Source: Actinomycetota bacterium
GTDB taxonomy: Bacteria; Actinomycetota; Acidimicrobiia; IMCC26256; VFJJ01
Assembly (NCBI GenBank): GCA_009886115.1
Contig: VFJJ01000220.1
Span: 1-34,999 of the forward strand
Reading direction: 5' to 3'
DNA: 34,999 bases
Shown here piece by piece: positions 6,669 to 14,164 of this stretch; the first letter of the stretch is position 1, and each line of letters begins with the position of its first letter. Under the pieces are notes generated by a model. That model did not search any database, had not been told where the DNA came from, and saw only the letters and a program-made list of their open reading frames with translations. The position numbers and the translations under genes are program-made.

Positions 6669-7559
6669 TTGTACGCCAAGGGCGGGAGCCTGGCCCAGGT
6701 CGTCGTGCCGCCCGAGGGCGAGGAGCCGGGTGGGCCCGCCGGTGGCGCACCGCCGCCCACCACGTCCAAGACCATGACGACCGCCGAGATCGGCGAGAGC
6801 CGCCGGCTGGACGAGGTGCTCGAGGACACCCCGCCCGACCCCGAGGTGCGCAAGGCCGTCCAGCAGATCGCGTCGCGGCTTGCGGTGCGTCGCTCGGCCG
6901 CGGCGCGCGACGCCGAGCGGGGCCCTGGGCGCCCCCGAAGCCTCCCGTACCAGGGCGATGCCGACGAGATCGACATCGACGCCACGCTGGAGGTTCTCAC
7001 CGAGCGCCCGGTGCCCGAGGACTCCGACATCATCGTGCGCACCCGGGTACGGCCCCGTCGGGCCGTGGCCTTGATCGTCGACGTGTCGGGCTCGATGAAG
7101 GGCGAGAAGGCCCGGGTGGCCGCGGCCACCGTGGGCGCCTTGGCGGGCGAGTTGGTCGACGAGGAGCTCACCGTGGTCGCCTTTTGGAAGGACTGCGCGA
7201 TGCTCACGGTTCCCGGGCTGCGGGTCCGGGCGTCGCAGGTGCTCGACGACCTGCTGCACCTGCCCACCAAGGGGCTCACGAACGTGAACGTGGGCCTGGC
7301 GGTGGCAGCCCGCGAGCTGGCCCGATCACGGTGTCGTGAACGGGTTGCCGTGCTCTTGTCGGACTGTGTGCACAACGCCGGCCCTGATCCCCGTGACGCT
7401 GCCGCTCGGCTGCCCCGCCTGCACGTGATGCTCCAGATCGACGGTGAGCACGACGCCTGGCTCGGCGCCGAGCTGGCCCGCATCGGCGGCGGTCGCCTGG
7501 CCCCCGTCCGCAGCGCCCGTCAGGTCGCCCCGGCACTCAACCGACTCCTGGCGCCCTAG
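6669..7559 (+). CDS. VWA-domain (CoxE-like) protein, MoxR partner
   Basis: A 296-residue protein with a C-terminal von Willebrand A domain. The MIDAS metal site is intact: DVSGSMKG at 138-145, a threonine in KGLTNVNVGLA, and an aspartate in LLSDCVHNAG. It probably works with the upstream ATPase as a MoxR-VWA chaperone pair, as CoxD-CoxE do. The only start in this frame after the upstream TGA (6558-6560) is the TTG at 6669. The 108 bases before it stay open in the same frame and look coding (LDLTPAIELPSEDARIDG), which makes the true N-terminus doubtful. The first 60 residues are Pro/Gly-rich and low in complexity. Confidence 0.85.
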   Translation: MYAKGGSLAQVVVPPEGEEPGGPAGGAPPPTTSKTMTTAEIGESRRLDEVLEDTPPDPEVRKAVQQIASRLAVRRSAAARDAERGPGRPRSLPYQGDADEIDIDATLEVLTERPVPEDSDIIVRTRVRPRRAVALIVDVSGSMKGEKARVAAATVGALAGELVDEELTVVAFWKDCAMLTVPGLRVRASQVLDDLLHLPTKGLTNVNVGLAVAARELARSRCRERVAVLLSDCVHNAGPDPRDAAARLPRLHVMLQIDGEHDAWLGAELARIGGGRLAPVRSARQVAPALNRLLAP

Positions 7560-7570
7560 CACCAAACGGC

Positions 7571-7620
7571 CCAACTGTCAGCGTGGCGGGCCGTATCCGG
7601 ACCCTCACGCTGACAGTTGG
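7571..7620. terminator. Perfect 15-bp inverted repeat after the MoxR-VWA pair
   Basis: CCAACTGTCAGCGTG (7571-7585) is perfectly complementary to 7606-7620 around a 20-base loop. It begins 11 bases after the VWA stop codon. There is no U-tract, so a rho-independent terminator of the actinobacterial tail-less kind is likely but not proven; an operator or mobile palindrome is possible. Confidence 0.55.
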
Positions 7621-7679
7621 AGGATGGGGAGGCCCGGGGTAGGGTGCGCCGCCGCTGCGTCTCCGCGAAAGGTCCCGCC

Positions 7680-8801
7680 ATGCCGCTCAGCCCGTTCGAC
7701 GAGTTCCTCGCCCACCAGACGTCGGAGACGTTCGACCATGTGGGCACGTCAGACCGCAACTTCTACGACCGCTACTACTTCAACATGCACTCGTCGAGCG
7801 ACGAGATCTTCGTCATCACCGGCCTGGGCCAGTACCCGAACCTGGGGGTGACCGACGCCTTCATCACGGTGTCGTTGGGCCACGAGCAGTTCACGGTGCG
7901 GTCGTCGCGCGAGCTGGGCTCCGACCGGCTCGACACCTCGGTGGGGCCGCTGTCGGTCGAGGTGATCACGGGTCTCGAACGTCTGCGGGTGCGGTGCGCG
8001 CCCAACGAGTGGGGCCTCGAGGCCGATCTCACGTTCACCGGGAGCGTCCCCGCCCTGGAGGAACCCAAGACCTTCGTCCGCCAGTACGGCCGCATCATCC
8101 AGGACGTGAGCCGCTACGCCCAGGTCGGCGTGTGGGAAGGCCGCATCAGCGTGGCCGGACGTACCTTCGAGGTGACTCCCGACCTGTGGAAGGGCGCCCG
8201 CGACCGGTCGTGGGGTGTGCGCCCCGTCGGCGAACGGGAGGCCCCGGGCATCCGGGCCCGTCAGCAGGTCGACGGCTACGGATTCCGGCACGACTGGATC
8301 CCGATGCAGTTCGACGACCACATGATCAAGGTCCAGATCGACCAGGACGGCGACGGGCACCGCCATCTCGAAGAGGCCGCCCGGGTCTGGAACCTGGGCT
8401 CGAACCGGGCGCCGGAGCACCTCGGCCGGCCCGAGGTCGACGTCGAGTACCTCTCGGGCACGCGCGAGATGCGGAACGCGACCGTGCGTACGTCGGCCCC
8501 CGACGGCACGCCCATCGTCGTGAAGAACACCCCGCTGCGCACCCTGTACCTGGCGGCCGGGTCGGGCTACGTGAACGACGGCACCTGGGGTCACGGCGTG
8601 TACCAGGGCGCCCTCAAGGTCGAGGGCCTCACCCACGACCTGAGCGACCCCGAGGTCCGTCGGAGTTACGCCATCCTCAACGAGACCTTGTGTCGCTTCG
8701 AGATGGCCACCGGCGAGGTCGGCTACGGAATGCACGAGAACATGCTCATGGGCGTCTACAAGCCGACAGGCTTCCTGACCCCCGAAACCGTCGCTCCCTA
8801 A
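7680..8801 (+). CDS. Lipocalin-like (AttH/CrtC/DUF7064-7065 type) protein, copy A
   Basis: A 373-residue protein I recognise only as one of a group common beside P450 genes in actinobacteria, with suggested similarity to AttH/CrtC (carotenoid 1,2-hydratase) lipocalin-fold proteins. Visible features are SDRNFYDRYYFNMH at the N-terminus, alternating beta-strand patterns (VGVWEGRISVAGRTFEV), a central GARDRSWGVRPV and a C-terminal GEVGYGMHENMLMGVYKP. The paralogue at 18237-19427 shares the equivalent YRDHSWGVR and VGYGIMESIIGGVWP blocks. ATG 7680 is preferred; an in-frame upstream start at 7617 would overlap the inverted repeat. It is convergent with the ferredoxin gene. Catalytic activity is unproven. 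Confidence 0.7.
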   Translation: MPLSPFDEFLAHQTSETFDHVGTSDRNFYDRYYFNMHSSSDEIFVITGLGQYPNLGVTDAFITVSLGHEQFTVRSSRELGSDRLDTSVGPLSVEVITGLERLRVRCAPNEWGLEADLTFTGSVPALEEPKTFVRQYGRIIQDVSRYAQVGVWEGRISVAGRTFEVTPDLWKGARDRSWGVRPVGEREAPGIRARQQVDGYGFRHDWIPMQFDDHMIKVQIDQDGDGHRHLEEAARVWNLGSNRAPEHLGRPEVDVEYLSGTREMRNATVRTSAPDGTPIVVKNTPLRTLYLAAGSGYVNDGTWGHGVYQGALKVEGLTHDLSDPEVRRSYAILNETLCRFEMATGEVGYGMHENMLMGVYKPTGFLTPETVAP

Positions 8802-8838
8802 GCCTCTGAGCTGGGAAGACGCGTCACTTCCGTCTGCA

Positions 8839-9084
8839 TCAAACGCTGTTGTGTGACGTTGTTGTCTTTGGCTCATCACCCGGCATGAGCGAGATGGCCC
8901 GCTCGGGACAGCGCAACACGGCGGTGCGCACCGCTACCTCGAGCGCGGCGGGCACGTCCTCGATCTGGAGGACGGCGAAGCCCTGCTCGTCGAAGGCGAA
9001 CACGTCGGGCGCGGCCATGGCGCACTGGCCGTGGCCCTGGCAGCGCCCGGTGTCGAGCTGGACGCGCGTCAAGGGACCCGTCAC
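8839..9084 (-). CDS. [3Fe-4S] ferredoxin, P450 redox partner
   Basis: An 81-residue ferredoxin. The cluster motif is CQGHGQC (Cys15, His18, Cys21) plus Cys59-Pro in VLRCPERAISL, the C-x2-H-x2-C ... C-P arrangement of actinobacterial P450 ferredoxins that bind a 3Fe-4S cluster, the histidine replacing the usual fourth-cluster cysteine. It delivers electrons to the P450 encoded upstream. The GTG start at 9082-9084 overlaps the P450 stop (GTGA), so translation is coupled and the partners are made in matched amounts. A ferredoxin reductase is not present in the window and would have to come from elsewhere. Confidence 0.92.
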   Translation of the reverse strand: MTGPLTRVQLDTGRCQGHGQCAMAAPDVFAFDEQGFAVLQIEDVPAALEVAVRTAVLRCPERAISLMPGDEPKTTTSHNSV

Positions 9085-10370
9085 CCCTTGACCAGAGGCA
9101 GCGCGGAGAGGCCCTTCATCCCACCGAACGCCTCGGCCCGACGCTCGGGATCTGGGTGGTAGTCGGGAAGCTTGCGGTGGAAGACCTGCAATGCGATTCG
9201 CACCTCTCGTCGGGCCAGGTGGATCCCGATGCACCGGTGCGGTCCGAGCCCGAAACCCAGATGGCGGTTGGGCGTGCGGTCGAACACGAGCTCGTTGGGT
9301 TCGGCGAACTCGCTGGCGTCGCGGTTGGCAGCCATCGTGGGGCACAGCACCTGTGAGCCGTGCGCGAACTCGGTGCCGTGGAAGGTGACGTCCTGGGTCA
9401 CCCGCCGGGGTAGCAGCACGATGGCGTGATAGCGGATGAGCTCTTCGACGGCCGGCCCGACCCGCTCGGGGTCGTCCATCAGCTCGATGAACTCCCGACG
9501 CTTCCCGGGGTTCGCGGCGAACGTCTGCACGATCAGGCCCAGCGCCGAGGCCACCGTGTCGAGACCGGCCATGTAGAAGAGGAAGAGCGTGTCCTCGAGC
9601 TCCTCCTGGGTGAGCGGTCGCTCGCCTTCGTAGGAAGCGGCGAGGAGCTTGGTGATCATGTCGTCGGTCGGCTCGGCGCGGCGGCGGTCGATGAGACCGC
9701 CCAGGTAGGCGTAGATGCGCTGGCCGACCGTGGACCGGACGGCGAGCTCCTCCTCGGGCGTGAGGTGCGAACCCGACACCTCGTGGCCGAGCTCACGGGC
9801 CATCTCCGCGGCGAGCTCGAAGCCCCGCACGTGCCCGTCGGCGCAGTGCATCAACGTGTTCTTCCAGTTCATGATCTGCTGGTAGTCGTCGAGCGGGAAT
9901 CCGGCGAGCTGGCAGAAGATGACCGTCGGGAACGGGTCGGCGAACGCGGCCACGAAGTCGAAGTCGTCGCCCTGGTCGAGCATCGTGTCGACGAGCTCCT
10001 CGGCGAACTTCTCGAGGTGCGGCTCGAGATGGCGCATCTCGTCGACGGTGAACCACGGGTTCATGATCCGCCGGTACGCGCTGTGCGCCGGCGGGTCGAT
10101 GGCCTGCGGTATCCACGGCCGCACCGGGTACACGTTCGACTGGTTCGAGAAGCTGGCGTGGTCTTGGAGGAAGTCGCACGACTGGTCGTAACGGGTGAGC
10201 ACCCACGATCCGGGCGCACCCATCGCCGTGATGGCCTCGGTCCGAGCGATCGGGAGCTCGGCCCGGAGGAGGTCGTAGACCTCGAATTCGCGCTCGAGGA
10301 ACGCGACGTCGTAGGGGTTGTACGCCGCGGCTGCAGCCTCGGCCAAGCTGCGTGCGTCCATGGTCGTCAT
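9081..10370 (-). CDS. Cytochrome P450 monooxygenase (family not assigned)
   Basis: A 429-residue soluble class I P450. The I-helix oxygen-activation motif is AGLDTVAS (268-275), the K-helix ExxR is EELIR (309-313), and the heme loop is FGLGPHRCIGIHLA with axial Cys380. IDPPAHSAYRRIMNPWF is the conserved C-helix region. It would hydroxylate a hydrophobic substrate using electrons from the overlapping ferredoxin. The ATG at 10368-10370 follows an AAGGGGG ribosome site; the open frame continues upstream to 10784 but that part overlaps the preceding gene. A short hairpin (10425-10460) separates it from that gene. The substrate cannot be read from sequence; its relatives act on terpenoids, steroids or aromatics. 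Confidence 0.92.
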   Translation of the reverse strand: MTTMDARSLAEAAAAAYNPYDVAFLEREFEVYDLLRAELPIARTEAITAMGAPGSWVLTRYDQSCDFLQDHASFSNQSNVYPVRPWIPQAIDPPAHSAYRRIMNPWFTVDEMRHLEPHLEKFAEELVDTMLDQGDDFDFVAAFADPFPTVIFCQLAGFPLDDYQQIMNWKNTLMHCADGHVRGFELAAEMARELGHEVSGSHLTPEEELAVRSTVGQRIYAYLGGLIDRRRAEPTDDMITKLLAASYEGERPLTQEELEDTLFLFYMAGLDTVASALGLIVQTFAANPGKRREFIELMDDPERVGPAVEELIRYHAIVLLPRRVTQDVTFHGTEFAHGSQVLCPTMAANRDASEFAEPNELVFDRTPNRHLGFGLGPHRCIGIHLARREVRIALQVFHRKLPDYHPDPERRAEAFGGMKGLSALPLVKG

Positions 10371-10424
10371 CGAGCCCCCTTGTCGCCGATCTCGTCGACC
10401 GGCAAAGTACCCGACACCATCTCG

Positions 10425-10460
10425 ACGGGGAAAGGCCGCCTCGTTCGCGTTGTTCCCCGT
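10425..10460 (-). promoter_or_regulatory. Intercistronic hairpin between lipocalin-like gene and P450
   Basis: ACGGGGAA (10425-10432) pairs perfectly with TTCCCCGT (10453-10460), a stem starting 5 bases after the upstream stop codon. It may be an attenuator or mRNA-stabilising structure lowering or decoupling expression of the downstream P450. Position and symmetry are the only evidence. Confidence 0.35.
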
Positions 10461-10465
10461 GAGGC

Positions 10466-11527
10466 TCAGCGGGTGGAGCGCAAGGCGGTGAGCATCTTGA
10501 CGAAGTGCTCGGCCCGCCAGCCATCCTGATCTTCGCCCCAGCCGATCTGGCCGTCGTACTCCCAACGCATCAAGGCGTTGGCGCCCGACGCGTGCTCGCA
10601 CATGTGACTGAGCGCAAACCCTTCGGCCTCCATCGTCCGCCCGGTCACGTCGACGAGCGCGACCTCCATGTGGGCGCTCCAGCCCGTGTTCGGGTCGCGG
10701 AAGTTCCGCATCCGGCTCCTCGACGGGTCGAGCCGCTCGAACACCCCGTCCTTGAGCAACCAGCCCACGTTCAACGGCGACCATCCGGCAGCGTCGCCGT
10801 CCTGCGGACGCACGAAGCTCAAGAAGCCCGTCCGGGCGCCGGTGTGGCCGAAGATGTACTGGATGCGGCCACGGCCCCGCTCGCGTTCGATCTCGCGCCA
10901 GCGAGGACCCCCCGGATGGGCCACCCGGTGCTCGCCCCGCAGGTGCTCGGGCTTGCGACTCTGGGCGTGATGCCCACCGCGTGGCCCCCAGGTGCGATCA
11001 CGCACCGAATGACAGTCGATCGCGATGCGCTCGCCGTGCAACACCAACTCGCCGGTGACGTGCCCGAGCTGGTCGAGATGCGGGTTGTGCATGATCGGCG
11101 CCTGTCCGGGCGTGAACCGGTGGGGCGGATGGACGCTCCGGTGCTCAAGCTCGATCGCGAAGTCGGCCTCCGCGTCGCGGTACGCCACGCGGTAGTGCAT
11201 CAGCGGCTCGAGCATCTTCACGCTGAAGCCACCCGCCGGGAACGTGATGTCGCGCAGATCGGGGTCGGGCGGCATCGGCACGTCGGGCACGATCTTGTAG
11301 TACGCCAAGCGGCCCGGATCGGCACCTCGGGGGTCCCACACGAACACCCGCCACGTGACCTCGTGACGGTTGCTGTGGTAGCCGGCATGGAGCCACGCGC
11401 CGATGCGGCGCTCGGGGATGTTCAACGACCACCACGTGGTCTCGAGCTCGAACGGATCGTCCGACACGGCATGGTAGGTGTCGTCGTCGGGGACGAACGG
11501 CGTGTCCTCGGTCACCGGCTTCGGCAT
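10466..11527 (-). CDS. Lipocalin-like (AttH/CrtC/DUF7064-7065 type) protein, copy B
   Basis: A 353-residue protein, first gene of a likely operon with the P450 and ferredoxin. It has the same outline as the copies at 7680 and 18237: an N-terminal beta-rich part (ETTWWSLNIPERRIGAWLHA), a middle VRDRTWGPRGGH block equivalent to the RSWGVR/HSWGVR blocks of the other two, and a C-terminal half ending in MRWEYDGQIGWGEDQDGW. ALMRWEYDG and GWGEDQDGW resemble DUF7064-type C-termini. The start ATG 11525-11527 follows AAGGGGAGCC. The role is unknown; a lyase/hydratase or a lipid-binding chaperone for the P450 substrate are both possible. Divergence from the other copies is large, so the family link is moderate. 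Confidence 0.65.
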   Translation of the reverse strand: MPKPVTEDTPFVPDDDTYHAVSDDPFELETTWWSLNIPERRIGAWLHAGYHSNRHEVTWRVFVWDPRGADPGRLAYYKIVPDVPMPPDPDLRDITFPAGGFSVKMLEPLMHYRVAYRDAEADFAIELEHRSVHPPHRFTPGQAPIMHNPHLDQLGHVTGELVLHGERIAIDCHSVRDRTWGPRGGHHAQSRKPEHLRGEHRVAHPGGPRWREIERERGRGRIQYIFGHTGARTGFLSFVRPQDGDAAGWSPLNVGWLLKDGVFERLDPSRSRMRNFRDPNTGWSAHMEVALVDVTGRTMEAEGFALSHMCEHASGANALMRWEYDGQIGWGEDQDGWRAEHFVKMLTALRSTR

Positions 11528-11584
11528 CGGGCTCCCCTTCGTCGCGCGCAGACGGGCGCTCAAGGCGTGGTCAGGCGCGCGTGG

Positions 11585-13219
11585 TCAGACCGTGAAGGTG
11601 TGGACGTCGACGAACTCGCCGAGGCCACCGGCAGCAACCTGGACGGTCCCCCGGAACGGCCCCAGCTCACGGCCGTCGACCTTGATCTCGACCGTGTAGT
11701 CCTGGGGGCCGACGCCACCCTCGCACTCCGAGAAGTAGTTGAGCTGGACAGCGTAGGTGCCCGTCGGAGCGCCGCCGGTGGGCCAGAACACGTTCTCGAC
11801 AGGCGGCGACACCGTCTCGATGGGGTCGCAGCCGGCGTTGGCGTCGACGTCGAGCGTCCCCCCGTCCGTGCTCGTCGGCTGCGCGAACGAGATGATCGAG
11901 CCGTCCGGGGTGGTCACGTACAAGTCGAGATCGGCTGTCGAGTTCCAGCGCAACGTGATCTGGATGTCGCCGGTGCCGAGCGCGACCGTCGTCGTGGTTT
12001 CTGGGCTCGTGGTGGTGGTCGGGACGGTGGTGGTGGTGGTGGTGGCAGGGGGCTCGGTGGTCGTGGTCGTGGGCTCGGGCACGTCCTCGTCGGACGAGCC
12101 GTCGGTGCCGACCGGGCGCACGAACTTGTCGCCCACCTCGGGATCGCCGAGGTCGACGAGCACGAACTCTGTCACCACCTCGATCGCGACGACCACCAGC
12201 ACCAGGCCAGGGTCGAACCCGTCCCAGGCATCACCGGTCAGCGGTACGCCGAGGGGCTGTGGGATCGGCGCCAGCAGTGGGTTGCCACACGCACAGCGGG
12301 CCCGGGGAACCCCCGACGGGTCGACGAGGACCGCGGTCCCCCGCTCGAGCACCGACTGGCGCGGAGTCGCCCGTCCGTCGCTGAAGCCGTGGTTGGTGAC
12401 GCGGGTGTCGTCGAGCAGCACGACCGGCGTGAGCGAACGGAGATAGTCGGGCACGGCCTCGGGGTCGATGCCCTGGACCCCGGCCCACGCGGCGCGCTTG
12501 TCGGGGTTGTCCTCGAGGAACGAGATCATCTGGCCGACGTCGCACTCGGCGTTGTCGCGGGTACCTCCGTAGAGCCCGGGTGTGGTGCCGGGCACGGGAA
12601 CCACCGTGACGACGGGGTCGGCCGTGTCGTCGGCTCCAGGTGTCGCCAAGCCCACGGCCTTCGACGGCGGGTTCGCGTCGCGAACCTCCTGCGCGAAGCT
12701 CGCTCCCGACGTCTTGGTGAAGGCATCGGGGCCCTCGACCGACGCCGGTTCCAGGAAGATCTCGCCGACCCCGTCAGCGGGCTCGGCTGCGTCGTCGCCA
12801 CCGACCACCGAGCCGACCACGAGGCCACCGGCGAAGAGCGCCACGCACAACAGGGCCACGAGCCACACCACGACCGGTCGGCGCCGACGGGCGTTGGGCT
12901 CGGGAACAGGGGCCCCGGCGAACGCGGGGTCGAAGCCGGGAGCCGGGTATCCGGCGCCTGCGCCGGGAGCCGGGTATCCGGCGCCTGCGCCGGGCCCGCT
13001 GACGGGGCTCGGCCAGGGCTGCGGCTGTGGGACCGGCTGCGGGATGGGCCCCTGCACGGTGGGCGGCGATGGCGCAACAGGCGGCGGCGGGGGTTGGGCT
13101 TCGAACGGGTCGTTCGACTGCACGCCAGCGTCGGCGACGACGTCGGTCCAGCGCTGGCCGTCCCAGTACCGGTACTCGTGCCGGCCCGTCGGGTCGGGAC
13201 TCCAGTTCGCCGGTTGCAC
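11585..13219 (-). CDS. Membrane-anchored DUF2510 / DUF6777-like / DUF2135-like protein
   Basis: A 544-residue protein in clear modules. Residues 1-30 (NWSPDPTGRHEYRYWDGQRW) are a DUF2510 motif. A Pro/Gly-rich cytoplasmic stretch with a 9-residue duplication (AGAGYPAPG) follows. One membrane helix (VVVWLVALLCVALFAGGLVV) lies near 115-135. The external part begins with a domain I recognise as DUF6777-like (TPGLYGGTRDNAECDVGQM, LLDDTRVTNHGFSDGRATPRQ, RARCACGNPL), known from actinobacteria and of unknown function. A Thr-rich linker leads to a C-terminal beta-sandwich (ITLRWNSTADLDLYVTTPDG, GTYAVQLNYF) resembling DUF2135/YfaP. A wall- or surface-exposed binding role is likely. It is a separate unit 57 bp upstream of the lipocalin-like gene. 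Confidence 0.75.
   Translation of the reverse strand: MQPANWSPDPTGRHEYRYWDGQRWTDVVADAGVQSNDPFEAQPPPPPVAPSPPTVQGPIPQPVPQPQPWPSPVSGPGAGAGYPAPGAGAGYPAPGFDPAFAGAPVPEPNARRRRPVVVWLVALLCVALFAGGLVVGSVVGGDDAAEPADGVGEIFLEPASVEGPDAFTKTSGASFAQEVRDANPPSKAVGLATPGADDTADPVVTVVPVPGTTPGLYGGTRDNAECDVGQMISFLEDNPDKRAAWAGVQGIDPEAVPDYLRSLTPVVLLDDTRVTNHGFSDGRATPRQSVLERGTAVLVDPSGVPRARCACGNPLLAPIPQPLGVPLTGDAWDGFDPGLVLVVVAIEVVTEFVLVDLGDPEVGDKFVRPVGTDGSSDEDVPEPTTTTTEPPATTTTTTVPTTTTSPETTTTVALGTGDIQITLRWNSTADLDLYVTTPDGSIISFAQPTSTDGGTLDVDANAGCDPIETVSPPVENVFWPTGGAPTGTYAVQLNYFSECEGGVGPQDYTVEIKVDGRELGPFRGTVQVAAGGLGEFVDVHTFTV
12938..12991 (-). repeat. 27-bp tandem duplication inside coding sequence
   Basis: Two exact adjacent copies of a 27-bp unit (12938-12964 and 12965-12991) encode the repeated AGAGYPAPG in the Pro/Gly-rich cytoplasmic linker. 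Identity at every base, including third positions, indicates a recent slippage or unequal-crossover event. It preserves frame. Confidence 0.85.
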
Positions 13220-13396
13220 CCTGACTCCACGCTGGCTCGAGGCCGCCCACCCGGCGGATCACGGGACGCTACCACCGCCGCGCAGTCGCCCGACGCCGAC
13301 GATCTGCTGTGTGACACCCGCCGAGAGGGCGACTCATCGGCGTCGGTATCTGGAGCTGACGCGGCCGTGCGCCGAGCCCGATCGCCCACGTGGTCA

Positions 13397-14077
13397 TCAC
13401 TGCTCCTTCTCTTGAGCCTTCCTCTCGACCGGGAGACCTGCGCGTCGCCACTCGGGGAATCCGTCCTTCAGCCGGAGGGCGGCTCGGCCGCGGCGGTGCA
13501 GCAGACGCACGGCCTCGTCGGCGAAGACGCAGTAGGGGCCCCTGCAGTAGGCGACGACCTCGACGTCGTCGGGGAGTGTGCGGAGCTGGCGCTTCAGCTC
13601 GCCGATCGGGATCGACCGGGCGCCGGCGATGTGACCGGCTGCGTACTCCGGTGTGGGACGGACATCGACGACCACGACATCGCCATCACGCAGGCGCCGT
13701 GCGAGCTCGTCGCGGCCGATCTCGTCGAGTGCATCGCGGTTGCCGAGATAGGCGGTGGCGAGGTCGTCGATCTCGGCGATGTGTGTGGCCGCGACATCGC
13801 GCAGCGAGCTCCACAGCTCGCCGACCGTGGCTGATGAGAGCCGGTAGTAGATCCGGGTGCCCTCGCGCCGGGTAGCGACAAGACCGACTGCGGCGAGCGC
13901 GCGGAGATGGAACGAGGTGTTGGCGATGCTCTGGTGGATCTCGGACGCGATGTCCTCGACGTGGCGTTCCCCCTGGGCGAGGACGTCGATGATCTCCGCC
14001 CGACGACCGTTGCTGAGCGCCTTGGCAACCCGGGCAAAGCAGTCGAACAGCTCGTCCTTCGCCACACGATCACTCAT
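13397..14077 (-). CDS. ArsR-family regulator fused to rhodanese domain
   Basis: A 226-residue two-domain protein. Residues 10-95 are an ArsR winged helix (RRAEIIDVLAQGERHVEDIA, SIANTSFHLRALAAVGLVATRREGTRIYYRL). Residues 118-218 are a rhodanese domain (VVVVDVRPTPEYAAGHIAGA) with loop CRGPYC (Cys178 and Cys183). ArsR-rhodanese fusions sense persulfide or polysulfide and repress sulfur-oxidation genes. The metal-binding ELCVC motif is absent and Cys13 is the only cysteine in the HTH part, so sensing probably uses the rhodanese cysteines; this is inference. It is divergent from the persulfide-dioxygenase operon it probably controls. The ribosome site GAGGAGG precedes the ATG. The 13220-13396 gap downstream holds nothing evident. 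Confidence 0.88.
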   Translation of the reverse strand: MSDRVAKDELFDCFARVAKALSNGRRAEIIDVLAQGERHVEDIASEIHQSIANTSFHLRALAAVGLVATRREGTRIYYRLSSATVGELWSSLRDVAATHIAEIDDLATAYLGNRDALDEIGRDELARRLRDGDVVVVDVRPTPEYAAGHIAGARSIPIGELKRQLRTLPDDVEVVAYCRGPYCVFADEAVRLLHRRGRAALRLKDGFPEWRRAGLPVERKAQEKEQ

Positions 14078-14084
14078 CGAACCT

Positions 14085-14150
14085 CCTCAAAGAAGTGCTT
14101 GACAATCTAGCGCCGCACCTGTGACACTCATTATTCAAGTCATCGCTTGA
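14085..14150. promoter_or_regulatory. Divergent promoter/operator of the sulfur module
   Basis: The short region between the ArsR-rhodanese gene and the MBL gene contains TCAAG-N6-CTTGA (14135-14150), a further CTTGA at 14098-14102, and a TTGACA hexamer (14099-14104) that could be a -35 box. The inverted TCAAG/CTTGA is a candidate ArsR-dimer operator. No binding evidence exists. Confidence 0.4.
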
Positions 14151-14164
14151 GGGGCTGGTTGCGG

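Noticed and set aside
10505-13834. A 1,109-codon open frame on the + strand.
   Set aside because: It runs antisense to the P450-operon lipocalin-like gene, the DUF2510 protein and the ArsR-rhodanese gene, all with recognisable domains. Its product is low-complexity Arg/Gly/Asp-rich sequence, a typical high-GC shadow.
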